Assembly (NCBI GenBank): GCA_013697655.1
Contig: JACCWK010000055.1
Coordinates: 1 to 64,000 of the forward strand
Source of the DNA: Nitrosospira sp.
GTDB lineage: Bacteria; Pseudomonadota; Gammaproteobacteria; Burkholderiales; Nitrosomonadaceae
Length of the DNA: 64,000 nucleotides
Direction: 5' to 3'
This document shows, one piece after another, positions 41,161-51,648 of this stretch. The translations under genes and the position numbers were made by a program. Every line of letters begins with the position of its first letter. Position 1 is the first letter of the stretch. Under the pieces are notes generated by a model. It did not search any database. It worked only from the letters and a program-made list of their open reading frames with translations, and had not been told where the DNA came from.

Positions 41161-43485
41161 TTACTGCGCGAAGAATTCCTTTATTACGTCCTCCGTCGAC
41201 TTAAGCGCATCGTCCACCTTGTCGTCTGCTTCGGGTGGTAACTGCTCCTGAAGGAAATATTCTGTCATTGTACCCCCGGTTTGTCGCAAACCGGTTTCCG
41301 GGTTAATTTTGGCTGCCGTGATGCCTGGCGGAGGGGTATAAACTGCCATCGGAACACCTTTCAATACTTTGCCCATGTAACTCATCCATATCGGCAGGGC
41401 GGCGTGGCCTCCGGTTTCGTTATTACCTAAGGATCTGGGGGTGTCAAAGCCAATCCAGGCAATGGCGACCAGATCGGCCTGATAACCACAAAACCAGGCG
41501 TCGACGTGATTGTTGGTGGTGCCGGTTTTCCCGGCCAGATCGGTGCGGCCCAGCTGTTTTGCCCTGGTTGCAGTGCCTCGCTGGATCACATCCTGCATCA
41601 TGCTAGTCATGAGAAAGGCGTTGCGCGGGTCTATGATCTGCTTTGCTTTTTCTGCGGCAAGTGCCTGTTGCGATTGCTCCAGTATATTGCCTTTCACATC
41701 CTCAATGCGCTTGATGAAATAAGGCGATACGCGTAAACCTCCATTGGCAAAGGCGGCATATCCTACTGCCATCTGCATGGGTGTAACCGACCCAGCGCCC
41801 AATGCCATAGGCAAATACGGGGGATGCTGCTTAGGGTCGAAGCTAAAACGGGCGACGTAATCCTGGGCATATTGAACGCCGATTGCCTGGAGGATGCGAA
41901 TGGATACCAAATTCTTGGATTTAGCAAGCGCTTCGCGCATGCGTAAAGGCCCTTCGTAACTACCATCGAAATTTCTAGGTTCCCAATCCTCGCTTCCTGT
42001 TTCCGCTGCGGTAAAAAATAGCGGGGCATCATTGATGACGGTTGCGGTAGTAAAACCCTTTTCCAGAGAGGCGGAATAAATGAAAGGTTTGAAACTGGAG
42101 CCAGGTTGACGCCATGCCTGCGTGACGTGATTAAACTGACTGCGATTGAAATCGAAGCCGCCTACCACGGCGCGAATTGCGCCATCTCGCGAATTGATTG
42201 AAATCAACGAGGCTTCGACCTGGGGAAGTTGCACAATTTGCCATACATCCTTTTCGTTCTTCCGTATGCGAACAAGTGATCCCGGGCGAATATCTTGGGG
42301 TTTGGGGCTGGCTTTGTTGGGAAGAAATTTCTGCGCAAACTTGAGGCCATCGCCGGAAATTTCGATAATTACGCCGCCTTTGCGATATGCCCTGACAAGT
42401 TTTGAGTCGACGGCCAACACCACGGCCCCATAAATATCATCGCTGTCGACCACTTCCTGTAACGCGTCTTCCAGCATCTCCTCGCGGTCACCATCACTTT
42501 TTGCTAAGTCGATAACTGCCTCGGGACCGCGATAGCCATGGCGTCTATCATAATCCAGCACGCCTTGACGCACTGCTTTATAGGCCGCCTCCTGATCAAG
42601 TCGCTTCACCGTGGTGTAAACTCTGAAACCCTTGGTGTAAGTATCCTCCCGATAGCGTTCATACATGGCTTGACGCGCCATTTCCGCCACGTAATCGGCG
42701 CGCACAGTGAATTCCTGTGACTCACGCTTAACGTGGATCGGTTGTTTTCCTGCTTCTTTAAATTCCTGACTGGAGATATAGCCTAGATCATGCATGCGCC
42801 GCAGTACGTAGAGTTGGCGTGTCTTGGCGCGCTTGATATTGACCACCGGGTTGAAGCGTGAGGGGGCTTTGGGAAGACCCGCAAGCATCGTGGCTTCAGC
42901 GAGGTTAATATCGTTCAGGGGTTTGCCAAAATATACCTGGGCTGCGGCGGCAAACCCGTAAGCGCGTTGGCCGAGATAAATCTGGTTGAAGTAAAGCTCG
43001 AGGATTTCGTCTTTGCTTAAACTGTGTTCAATCTTGAATGCAAGTAAAGCTTCACTGAATTTCCGGGTCAGCGTTTTTTCCTTGGTCAGAAAAAAGTTCC
43101 TTGCAACCTGCATAGTAATGGTACTGGCGCCCTGGCGTACTCCGCCAGAAGCGAAATTGGAGTAAGCGGCACGCAGTATCCCGATGTAATCCACGCCGCC
43201 ATGCTGATAGAACCTGTCATCCTCAGCGGCAAGAATCGCCTGCTTGAGGCGTTTCGGCGCCATGCTGATTTTAACCACCTGGCGGCGCTCCTCGCCAAAT
43301 TCTCCGATAAGGGCGCCCTCGTCGCTATAGACGCGCAAAGGAATTTTCGGGCGATAATCGGTCAATGCCTCAAGCGAAGGCAGCGTGGGGAAGGTAACCA
43401 GCGCTGCGAAACCAATCAATAGAATCCCAAGCAGACTCAACGCAAAAACTGCTGCGATGGGATAAATCCACCAGCGTGCTAGCAT
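41161..43485 (-). CDS. mrcA: Penicillin-binding protein 1A
   Basis: Transglycosylase EDDRFYQHGGVDY, transpeptidase KPFIYSA / SKNL / KTGTTNNHVDAWFCGY. Confidence 0.95.
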   Translation of the reverse strand: MLARWWIYPIAAVFALSLLGILLIGFAALVTFPTLPSLEALTDYRPKIPLRVYSDEGALIGEFGEERRQVVKISMAPKRLKQAILAAEDDRFYQHGGVDYIGILRAAYSNFASGGVRQGASTITMQVARNFFLTKEKTLTRKFSEALLAFKIEHSLSKDEILELYFNQIYLGQRAYGFAAAAQVYFGKPLNDINLAEATMLAGLPKAPSRFNPVVNIKRAKTRQLYVLRRMHDLGYISSQEFKEAGKQPIHVKRESQEFTVRADYVAEMARQAMYERYREDTYTKGFRVYTTVKRLDQEAAYKAVRQGVLDYDRRHGYRGPEAVIDLAKSDGDREEMLEDALQEVVDSDDIYGAVVLAVDSKLVRAYRKGGVIIEISGDGLKFAQKFLPNKASPKPQDIRPGSLVRIRKNEKDVWQIVQLPQVEASLISINSRDGAIRAVVGGFDFNRSQFNHVTQAWRQPGSSFKPFIYSASLEKGFTTATVINDAPLFFTAAETGSEDWEPRNFDGSYEGPLRMREALAKSKNLVSIRILQAIGVQYAQDYVARFSFDPKQHPPYLPMALGAGSVTPMQMAVGYAAFANGGLRVSPYFIKRIEDVKGNILEQSQQALAAEKAKQIIDPRNAFLMTSMMQDVIQRGTATRAKQLGRTDLAGKTGTTNNHVDAWFCGYQADLVAIAWIGFDTPRSLGNNETGGHAALPIWMSYMGKVLKGVPMAVYTPPPGITAAKINPETGLRQTGGTMTEYFLQEQLPPEADDKVDDALKSTEDVIKEFFAQ

Positions 43486-43899
43486 GCGGGGCGAATGTCG
43501 AAGAAGAGGGCGAAAATGAGCATCTGCAATTATAAGTGGCCGAGTTTAATCCTGAATGTTAAAAAGGTGCCGAGATGAAATATAAGTTTGAACATGTGAC
43601 CTTTCGCTGCCCTTCGCACTGACACGGCGGATGCATGCAATTATAAAGTATGTGCTGAAGTAATACGTTACATATACCTTCGTGACAAAAAACGGGAACC
43701 AGCCAATCGGACTGCTTGGGTTTCGCTAATGTCTAAAAAGAAAATTTAACGTAATTACAGCGGAATTTTATTAAGGAAATAGCTGAGCTTAAACGAGTAT
43801 CGCATGGAGTGGCATACAATATTAGCAACCGCTTAAATTACTGAGCATATTTTGCCGGTTTTCAAAAATATCGGCAGCGGCGTCTGCTGACGCGGGCCA

Positions 43900-44289
43900 T
43901 CATGGTGTAAACGAAAACAATACAGGGTTTTTAGTTAAAGCGACCAGTACGATATACAAAAAAACGATCTGAGCCGCAATCACCGCGGAAATCCTCGCCT
44001 TACGTGTTCTTCCGAATCTTAATGCCACCATACCCAAACCGATATAGAGTAGAAGTCCCGCGATTTTGGCGCCGAGCCAGGAGTTGTGTATGGGATCCTG
44101 GTGAAGCATGATAGCTAGCGCAATGGCGCTTGCGAGTAGCACGGTATCCACCATATGCGGCATAATTTTCACCCAGCGCTGTTGCAGGGCAGTGGAATCC
44201 CGCATCATCCATACGCTACGCAAAGAAAACAGAAGATAGCTGATGGCAACGCTGGTGATATGAATCATTTTTAGTGCTGCATAACTCAT
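43900..44289 (-). CDS. SirB2-like membrane protein (ATG 44289 within ORF 43900..44724)
   Basis: MSYAALKMIHITSVAISYLLFSLRSVWMMRDSTALQQRWVKIMPHMVDTVLLASAIAL. Confidence 0.8.
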   Translation of the reverse strand: MSYAALKMIHITSVAISYLLFSLRSVWMMRDSTALQQRWVKIMPHMVDTVLLASAIALAIMLHQDPIHNSWLGAKIAGLLLYIGLGMVALRFGRTRKARISAVIAAQIVFLYIVLVALTKNPVLFSFTP

Positions 44290-44291
44290 GC

Positions 44292-44774
44292 TCACTCTCC
44301 GTGAAACATCCACCCGTGGCTGCCCGCCACCGCTCCTGCGACAGCGACAAGACTCAGGCTCAGCATTACCCAATGCATGCGCCTCATCCGCGCGAAGGTT
44401 TTTGCCGAATCGTGCTCCGCCGTATTCTTTATCTGCCGGCGTAGCACCAGCGGTTCTACTACGAACAGCATCAAGGTAAAGATCAGCCACACCAGGACCA
44501 TCGCATGCATCCACCAGAAGCGCAGTTCCGCAAAACGGCTCCAGGCGTTGAGTATATGTACCATATAGAATCCGCTCAAGCCGACGAGCAAGGTGGTGAA
44601 ACGTGCCTGAGGCGCGAAGCGGCTTTCGATGCGGCCAAAAAACTCTGTTCGCTCGGATGCCGATTTCATTTGCGCCATAGCGGGAATCAATACGGTGGTG
44701 ACCATCGCCACACCTCCGATCCACAGCACCACACCCAACACATGGAGCACTCTCGCAAATGCAAATTCATCCAT
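44292..44774 (-). CDS. CopD-like integral membrane protein
   Basis: MDEFAFARVLHVLGVVLWIGGVAMVTTVLIPAM...; four predicted TM segments. Confidence 0.65.
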   Translation of the reverse strand: MDEFAFARVLHVLGVVLWIGGVAMVTTVLIPAMAQMKSASERTEFFGRIESRFAPQARFTTLLVGLSGFYMVHILNAWSRFAELRFWWMHAMVLVWLIFTLMLFVVEPLVLRRQIKNTAEHDSAKTFARMRRMHWVMLSLSLVAVAGAVAGSHGWMFHGE

Positions 44775-44898
44775 AAATTATCTCCTAATGTTGTTCATCG
44801 CTACGGATGCCCTGCTCACGATGATGCGCTCCGCCTTGGACTCTGGTTCATCCAAGGAATTCAATGGCGATGGCATCAGTGCCGCGCCCGCCCGGTAA

Positions 44899-47800
44899 TC
44901 ATCGTGCGGTTTGCTTCATCGCCTGGGTTATACGCACTGTTTCCATGCTCACCGTGGTTACGCGCGCAAGCAGGTCGATCACCTTTTCCTTGTAATCGGC
45001 GAAGCGATAGGTATCGAATTTCTCGCGAATGGTGGGGTCCTTGGATTTTTTTTCCTTGTACTGGTCGAGTATCCATTCCAGCGCGCAACGGTTGCCAAGC
45101 CGGTAATCCCAGGCTTCCGCAGGAATACCGCGTAGCGTAGTCTCGGTATCCAGCGTGATGATGCCCGTATCTTTGTCAGCGCGCAGCAGAGCCTTGGGTG
45201 AAAGACCGGCGGCGCGCGTTTTTGTGTCGGGCGAGTCGATGCGCTCAAGGCTGAAAGGCTCCACCGATTCGTAGCCGATGTGCAATTTCATCAACATCTC
45301 GCCCCACGCGGCCCATTGCCAGAAGTCCGCATAGAAAGGGATGCGCGGAAACTCCCGCTTCAGGTTCAGCGCGTACTTTTCGCGATAAAGCGGATCGTGC
45401 AGCACGCCGTAGCAGTAGTGGAAGATAGTTTCTTTGGTGATCGTCTTGGCGCTATGGCCGATGCCGGTTTCTGGCTTGTAGTGCTCGGTGAATTGCTTGA
45501 GACCCCAGTCGGTGATGTTGTCAATACGCTGACCGAGTTTATATCGGAACTGAGGAAAGCAGATCGAATCACCATTGACGTGATAATCTGGCAGCAAGTT
45601 CGTGGCAATTGCACTGAATGCTTTCGTGCCCCCAAGGTCGAGAAGCATCGCTACATTTTCATGTTGTGCTCCAAAAAACTCGCGTTGCAGATACTGCATT
45701 TCGTTGAGTTGTTTTTGGAAATATAAAAACGATTTAACGAAGGGTCGATACAATGCTGGCTGTAAGTATTCTCTCCCATAGACATACTCAACCGATTTGC
45801 TGAGATCATTTTTTACCGCACGCGACCACTTGATGCGATACGCGAGACGGTCCTCAAGATGCTCTCGTGCTCGGAGCTTGCCTTTGAGTCGCTTCAATTC
45901 CGAGTTATATTCAGCGATGAGGAACTGAACTTTTGCTTCAACCTGCTTTGGATCAAAGTCGTAAACCCACTCATCTCGAGCGGTCACAATACCCAATGAA
46001 AACTTGTGAAAAAGCGCTTTCACATCGCGATTGCTCTTTGCAGCCTTGGTGTCTTTACTTGCTAGTGTAATCAGTGTGTCGAAATCGGTGCTCGCCAAGT
46101 TGATCCAGTTATTTCTTGCATCCGGTGCGATGAGATCAAAATGCCGCTCGCGCAATGATTTGCTACTGATAAAACTGAGTTTCTCATCGACCTTGGCATA
46201 ATCACGTACTGTCTGGTACATGATTTTGCATCCATTGATTTCCTTCTTTCTGACGCAGAACCAGATAGCTACTCCCACGCGGATTTGATCATCAAAGATA
46301 TTTCCACCTTCCTGCCTGCGCCGCTCACCGCTGGTTCGCGCGTTACCCTTCAAATCCACCACCCAGATTTCGTTAAACTCCTTCGCAATCACCTTGCGGA
46401 AGCCGTCAAAAGTGCGACTGTCAATGAACGAGCTATTGTTGACAAACGCAATCACACCGTTCTCGCTCAGCCGGTCACTGGCCCATCGGAAGAAGCGGGC
46501 ATACATGTCATAGAGTTTGGTTTTCTGCGCGGTACTCTCGGCGATGTAGGTATGCTTGATACGTTTATCGATTTCGGGGTATTCGCGATTTTTATTGTTG
46601 TCGTTTTCGTTGAGTTGGTTGGCGTTGTATGGCGGGTTGCCAATGATCACGCTAATTCGCTTGCTGTTTTGCCGCTTGATGCGTGCGACATTCTCTTCGC
46701 TGACGCTGCCGAATAAATTAGCGGTAGTACCCTTGGCGGCAGTGTGCAGACCTATATTGTCCAGTGTGTCCACGAAGCACAAATTGGGGAATTCTTCATA
46801 GTTGCCCGTAATCGCTGCGTAGGTTGCTTCAATGTTAAGGTTTGCCACGTAGTAGGGCAAGATGGCTATTTCGTTGGCGTATAGCTCGTTGAGGTATTTG
46901 TATTTGAGTTTTGCAGGCTGACCACGAAAATGGTCCAGCATTTCACAGATAAAGGTGCCGGTGCCGGTTGCGGGATCGAGAATTTCGACGTCCTTATCGA
47001 TCAGATTCTTGCCGAAGTGCTTTTCCGTCAGCCAGTCGGCTCCGTCGATCATGAAGCGAACGATTTCGTTCGGCGTATAGACCACGCCTAGGCGGTCCGC
47101 TGCCTTGGGGTTATAAACCTTGTAGAAATTTTCGTAGATGACTTTGAGGAAGGCCTGTTTTTCATTGTGACTGGAGATTTGGGCGGCAGCGGCACGAATG
47201 GCGGCGTAGTAGGTCTCCAGTCCTTTGAGGGTCTGTTTTTTCAGGCTGCCGGTGAAGAATTTTTCTTCCAGCGCATATAGCTCGCGTGCCACATTGTTTT
47301 TCTGGTGAAAATCTGGGTCGTCAAACACCTTCGCGAAGATTTCTTCGGTGAGGATATGCTGGATCAGCATTTCGCGCACATCGGCATCAGTCAAACTGGG
47401 GTTGATGGCTTCTTGCGCATGGACTAGAAATTTTTGCTCGGCGTCGCGGAAGTTGGCATTAGCCTCATGCTCGTGTTCGATCATCTCCCGCAGGGCTTGC
47501 AATACCGCAGGCAGATCGGTTTTGAACTGCTCCACTGCAGCGCGGAAACCGGCAATCTCGGCCCGTTCGAAGCTGAAGAAAAGCGTGAGTAGCTGGGACA
47601 ACCTGACGGTGTCGGTCATGTCGCAGCGCAGGACTTCATTTTTATGCTGCACCAGAACGGCGGTTACATCATCCGAGAAAATGATGTTGTCCTGGGGGTA
47701 GCCTTTCCTGAATTTCTTGACAATCTCATCGTCAAGATTATCGTTCGCGTCCTTGGCTTCCCAATAGCCCAACGGCATACGCAGTTCGTGTAGCAAGGCG

Positions 47801-47994
47801 CCATCGACGGTGATATTGGTTCTGGTCGCGGTTTTGACCGGGTATTCAGCCAAAAATACCAGATTCTGCCGGCGGCCCCAGTTCTTGAGCAAATCCTTGA
47901 AAGCTTCGCGCACGATGGTTTCGCGTGCGCTGCCGCTGATTTTCCTGATGATATCGAGCTGCTTGAGATAGTCGTTGATGAGTAGCTGGCTCAA
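44899..47994 (-). CDS. Single-chain (type IIG / ISP-like) restriction-modification enzyme: N-terminal PD-(D/E)XK-like region plus N6-adenine methyltransferase
   Basis: GYWEAKD; ILDPATGTGTFICEML (motif I); VIIGNPPYNANQ (NPPY motif); no helicase motifs seen. Confidence 0.85.
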   Translation of the reverse strand: MSQLLINDYLKQLDIIRKISGSARETIVREAFKDLLKNWGRRQNLVFLAEYPVKTATRTNITVDGALLHELRMPLGYWEAKDANDNLDDEIVKKFRKGYPQDNIIFSDDVTAVLVQHKNEVLRCDMTDTVRLSQLLTLFFSFERAEIAGFRAAVEQFKTDLPAVLQALREMIEHEHEANANFRDAEQKFLVHAQEAINPSLTDADVREMLIQHILTEEIFAKVFDDPDFHQKNNVARELYALEEKFFTGSLKKQTLKGLETYYAAIRAAAAQISSHNEKQAFLKVIYENFYKVYNPKAADRLGVVYTPNEIVRFMIDGADWLTEKHFGKNLIDKDVEILDPATGTGTFICEMLDHFRGQPAKLKYKYLNELYANEIAILPYYVANLNIEATYAAITGNYEEFPNLCFVDTLDNIGLHTAAKGTTANLFGSVSEENVARIKRQNSKRISVIIGNPPYNANQLNENDNNKNREYPEIDKRIKHTYIAESTAQKTKLYDMYARFFRWASDRLSENGVIAFVNNSSFIDSRTFDGFRKVIAKEFNEIWVVDLKGNARTSGERRRQEGGNIFDDQIRVGVAIWFCVRKKEINGCKIMYQTVRDYAKVDEKLSFISSKSLRERHFDLIAPDARNNWINLASTDFDTLITLASKDTKAAKSNRDVKALFHKFSLGIVTARDEWVYDFDPKQVEAKVQFLIAEYNSELKRLKGKLRAREHLEDRLAYRIKWSRAVKNDLSKSVEYVYGREYLQPALYRPFVKSFLYFQKQLNEMQYLQREFFGAQHENVAMLLDLGGTKAFSAIATNLLPDYHVNGDSICFPQFRYKLGQRIDNITDWGLKQFTEHYKPETGIGHSAKTITKETIFHYCYGVLHDPLYREKYALNLKREFPRIPFYADFWQWAAWGEMLMKLHIGYESVEPFSLERIDSPDTKTRAAGLSPKALLRADKDTGIITLDTETTLRGIPAEAWDYRLGNRCALEWILDQYKEKKSKDPTIREKFDTYRFADYKEKVIDLLARVTTVSMETVRITQAMKQTAR

Positions 47995-48058
47995 TGAGTG
48001 TCCTATTGTTATTTCTGTTCAGTATTTGGATTGGATCAGTAGCAAAAATGGGGGATCG

Positions 48059-48331
48059 TTACCACTGCCGCATCTGGTGGAAAATCCGCAGAATGGTGAT
48101 TGAATCAGGCTGGGGCAGGTAAACGATGGTGAAGGGTGTGCCGGTCACGACAAGTTCGCGGGTAGAATGGATGCGCCCGGCTTTGCCAAGCAACGGGTGT
48201 TCCTTGAGCAATTTGACACACTCAAGAATTTTTCCACCCATGCGTTGTGCGGCATGCGAGTTATCCAGCGCAATGTGTTGCCGCAACGAGACAAGATCAT
48301 CAATGGCATTTTCATGCCACTTTATCTGCAT
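48059..48331 (-). CDS. RelE/ParE-family toxin
   Basis: MQIKWHENAIDDLVSLRQHIALDNSHAAQRMGGKILECVKLLKEHPLLGKAGRIHSTRELVVTGTPFTIVYLPQPDSITILRIFHQMRQW. Confidence 0.9.
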   Translation of the reverse strand: MQIKWHENAIDDLVSLRQHIALDNSHAAQRMGGKILECVKLLKEHPLLGKAGRIHSTRELVVTGTPFTIVYLPQPDSITILRIFHQMRQW

Positions 48332-48591
48332 ACCGGCGCTTTTGGTTCCTGATCGCTACCCCAGCTTTGCAGCCACTGTTCAGTCTGGTCCTCGCTGGCA
48401 AATTTCGAATTACCTTGCCTGATTTTATCCAATGTATTTTGAATGGCCTCGATTTGCCATGCTTCATGTTGTACGTATTGTTCCACGGCATGAGCCATGA
48501 GCCAGGCACGCGACCGTTCCGTAGCTTTGGTAAGCATGTCGAGTTTGCTCAAGACTTCGTCATCGAGCCGGATGGAGACTGACTGCGTCAT
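48322..48591 (-). CDS. Ribbon-helix-helix (CopG-like) antitoxin
   Basis: MTQSVSIRLDDEVLSKLDMLTKATERSRAWLMAHAVEQYV; 10-bp overlap with toxin gene. Confidence 0.88.
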   Translation of the reverse strand: MTQSVSIRLDDEVLSKLDMLTKATERSRAWLMAHAVEQYVQHEAWQIEAIQNTLDKIRQGNSKFASEDQTEQWLQSWGSDQEPKAPVCR

Positions 48592-48704
48592 AGCCGTTCA
48601 CTCCTCGTGTGGTCAAATGTACACATCCAATTATAAACCGTTGCCGGACTGCTTTCCATACCAAAGTGCGCCGGCACAGCCCGGCTACGCCTGATCAAAT
48701 CAGA

Positions 48705-50153
48705 TCAATCCAGCGCGTCGGCATTGAATGCGTCACAGGCGGCAAGGTCGGATTCGCCACAAGGGGGAAGTTGTGCTGCCAGATCGCGCAAGGCGGTGCG
48801 CAGACCTTCCTCCAGAACCGGATGATAAAACGGCAGCCGCAGCATGTCTTGCACTGTCAGCGAACGATCTATAGCCAGCGCCAACAGGTGTGCCATATGC
48901 TCGCCAGCGGGCGCGCACATTTCAGCACCGAGCAACCGGCCGCTTTCCGGTGCGGCGTAGAGGCGCATGATGCCGTTATTGCGTTGACCAGCGCGGGCGC
49001 GGCCCTGGTGTTCAAAGCGCACTTCTCCCGTCAGTATTTTTCTGCCGTCGAGTGCTTTGAAGCCGGTGCCCACCATTGCGATACCGGGGTCGGCAAAGAC
49101 TATTGCAAGCGGCGTCCGGCGCGTAAAGTGGACTGGAGCAGAGCGGGTAGCGTTGATTCCAGCTATGTGCCCCCCATCGGCTGCTTCGTGCAATAGTGGT
49201 ATCTGTTGATTGGCGTCACCAGCCATGAAGACGGGTAGATCGGCTACTTGCATGGTGTGAGGATTGACCGGCGGCAGGCCTTGGCCATCGAGTGCTGTCC
49301 CCAGCGTCTCAAGCCCGAGGCCATCAATATTGGGGCGCCGGCCCAAGGCAACAAGCACACTGTCAACCACAACTTCCACAGTGCCGGCGCGTACGCGCAC
49401 CCCCCCGCTTACTGCTTCCAGATCAGCTTTTTCCCCCAGATACAAAGGAAATTCTTTTTTTAAAAGACCTGTTGCTACAGTATTGACTTGCGAATCGCTC
49501 AGTCCGGCGATGTGGGTACTTTCGCTAAATGCAGTCACGTTTATACCAAGCCGGCTAAGCGCCTGCGACATTTCAACACCGATGGGTCCAAGTCCTATCA
49601 CCGCCATGCGCGAAGGCAGGGATTTCTGTTCGAATAATGTGTCGGTAGTGAGTAATTGCTTATCCAGAGTGCGCCAGGGTGCAGGCATGACCGGACGTGA
49701 TCCAGTGGCGATGATGATGTTGCGTGCCTGGAGCTCCTGTCCGTTTATTTCCAGCCTGCCAACGCCAAGCAGGCGTGCACGGCCTGAGATGGCGCGTTCG
49801 CCCAGCGCATCGGTGGTTTTTAGCGTACTGGCAACAAAGTCGTCACGCAACCGGCGTACGCGTCGCATCGCGGCGGCGATATCGAGTGTGAGACCGCTGG
49901 CACCCCGGATACCGAATTCCTCGAAGGTGCTGCGGTGGTGAAAGGCGTTTGCCGCCTCGATTAGCAGCTTGGAAGGCATGCAACCCACCCGGGCACAGAT
50001 TGTTCCCCATGGGCCGTGGTTGATGAGGATAAAATTACTCGTACGCTTTTTTACTTCCCGCAATGCGGCGAGGCCTGCAGTGCCGGCCCCGACAATAATG
50101 ACATCAAATATTTTATTCATAAAGATTTCACCCGTGAAGATATGATATGTCAA
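48705..50153 (-). CDS. Dihydrolipoamide dehydrogenase-like pyridine nucleotide-disulfide oxidoreductase (likely start 50120)
   Basis: VIIVGAGTAGLAALREVKK; CARVGCMPSK redox motif; YHPVLEEGL. Confidence 0.9.
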   Translation of the reverse strand: MTYHIFTGEIFMNKIFDVIIVGAGTAGLAALREVKKRTSNFILINHGPWGTICARVGCMPSKLLIEAANAFHHRSTFEEFGIRGASGLTLDIAAAMRRVRRLRDDFVASTLKTTDALGERAISGRARLLGVGRLEINGQELQARNIIIATGSRPVMPAPWRTLDKQLLTTDTLFEQKSLPSRMAVIGLGPIGVEMSQALSRLGINVTAFSESTHIAGLSDSQVNTVATGLLKKEFPLYLGEKADLEAVSGGVRVRAGTVEVVVDSVLVALGRRPNIDGLGLETLGTALDGQGLPPVNPHTMQVADLPVFMAGDANQQIPLLHEAADGGHIAGINATRSAPVHFTRRTPLAIVFADPGIAMVGTGFKALDGRKILTGEVRFEHQGRARAGQRNNGIMRLYAAPESGRLLGAEMCAPAGEHMAHLLALAIDRSLTVQDMLRLPFYHPVLEEGLRTALRDLAAQLPPCGESDLAACDAFNADALD

Positions 50154-50425
50154 CGTGCCTGATCTAGCTTGGCTGCTTCAGAAATTCGTATGGGCTTCTG
50201 TCGAGTAGTTGAGGATGACAAAGATGTGGCCCACTGCAGATAATTGTTGATAACTGAAGCGGCTATCACTTGTCAACGCGGAAAGAAATTCTATATCGTG
50301 GCCCACCTCATCGAGAAAGCGGCAAACCCCTTCCCTTGAGAATTCGGCTGCATCAACCGCGCAGGGATTAATTCTTGGTAAGCGGGAATAGAGCACTCCC
50401 CCAAGGCGCCGGCACTTCATTTTCA

Positions 50426-51319
50426 TTATTGGGCTGCTTCCGATTCAGTCCGGCCAAAGGGAGCGGTGGCAGTGTCAGGTTGTGTCTTCGTCGTGTCAGA
50501 CTTGTGCGGTTTGGGCTTGGGTCGCGAGGCGAGCCATTCACGGGAAATCTTTTGTGCTTGCGCAAGTTGTTTAGTACTGAGAGATTTCATGACTTCATCC
50601 CGGACCAGTACGGCCTGCTTGATGCCGGCAGCGGCTGCGAGATTCAACCACATGTAGCTCTGCACCTGATCAGTAGCAAGACCATACCCAGTGCGATAAA
50701 TGAGACCCAATTCATACTGTGCGAGCGCGTAGCCTTGCTCTGCCGCCAATTTGAGCCATTTCGCAGCTTCGGCGAAGTCTTGCAGGGCACCATTTCCCGT
50801 AAGGTACAGCAGACCAAGTTTGTACTGCGCATCGCTATCCCCATTTTCTGCGCTTTCTTGATACAACTGGACTGCGAAGTGATGGTCGTCCGTAAGCTTT
50901 GGCACTGGTGTAGCGGGCTTAGCTGACTTCGCTGACTTCGCAACGGCAGCAATCTGTGCATTATTAGAAGGTCGTACGTTGTAGACATCCACCGCGTCCA
51001 GATGCGGTGTGGAATTCCGGTTGAGCTTGGCGGCATCGGAAACGTTGGGTGGCGGTGGCTCGGTTTCCGATGCTGGGGAAATGTACTGATCAGACATGTT
51101 GTCCTTTATAATCAGCCAAACCACGCCAATAAACAATGCACTTACCGCCAGCATTGCTCCTGCCGTCAAATAGGCGTTTGGATTTGACACCCAAAAGCGT
51201 TCTTTGCAGTCGCGGCAGCGTACTGGTCTGAGGAACAGCATACCTATGGTGCGCTCACCGGGCCGCACACGAGAGCCGTGCGTTTTTTCACTCCCGCACT
51301 TAATGCATTTCGCGTACAT
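50426..51319 (-). CDS. Sel1-repeat protein with N-terminal Cys-rich region and one TM helix
   Basis: YAKCIKCGSEKTH...CRDCKERF; SAENGDSDAQYKLGLLYLTGNGALQDFAEAAKWLKLAAEQGYALAQYELGLIY. Confidence 0.85.
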   Translation of the reverse strand: MYAKCIKCGSEKTHGSRVRPGERTIGMLFLRPVRCRDCKERFWVSNPNAYLTAGAMLAVSALFIGVVWLIIKDNMSDQYISPASETEPPPPNVSDAAKLNRNSTPHLDAVDVYNVRPSNNAQIAAVAKSAKSAKPATPVPKLTDDHHFAVQLYQESAENGDSDAQYKLGLLYLTGNGALQDFAEAAKWLKLAAEQGYALAQYELGLIYRTGYGLATDQVQSYMWLNLAAAAGIKQAVLVRDEVMKSLSTKQLAQAQKISREWLASRPKPKPHKSDTTKTQPDTATAPFGRTESEAAQ

Positions 51320-51648
51320 AATTCCCCGTATTGTTCTGCCGTTCTGCTCGAAAATGCCAGATATTTTAATATTTCCCTACAGTCTAAGTATTGACTGGTC
51401 GGGCGTCAACTCGGCTGAGAGATATTTGGTGCTTCAGGCATCGCAAAAGGTTGTTTTAATCACTTTAAACACTTTTGCGCGATGATAATCAAGAGCGAGT
51501 ATAACCGCATGGAGACCACTTCCTGCAACGGGTCCTGATGAGGTCAGCGTCATGCGCCGGCATCGCGTTGGTTTCACTCGGACCTCTGAATAAGTTCCTG
51601 AGTTCGCGAGCAAACATCCACGAAGGATTTATTGGGAGATCCGATTCC

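Noticed and set aside
44505-45140. 211-aa plus-strand ORF
   Set aside because: Antisense to the CopD-like gene and the R-M gene end; Cys/His/Arg-rich shadow frame.
50178-50426. 82-aa minus-strand ORF beside the Sel1 gene
   Set aside because: Possible small protein, but no motif or clear ribosome-binding site to support a call.
50375-50926. 183-aa plus-strand ORF
   Set aside because: Antisense to the Sel1-repeat gene, whose repeats are clear.
51439-51484. CATCGCAAAAG...CTTTTGCGCGATG imperfect inverted repeat between the Sel1 gene and cysE
   Set aside because: Plausible cysE terminator but imperfect and ordinary.
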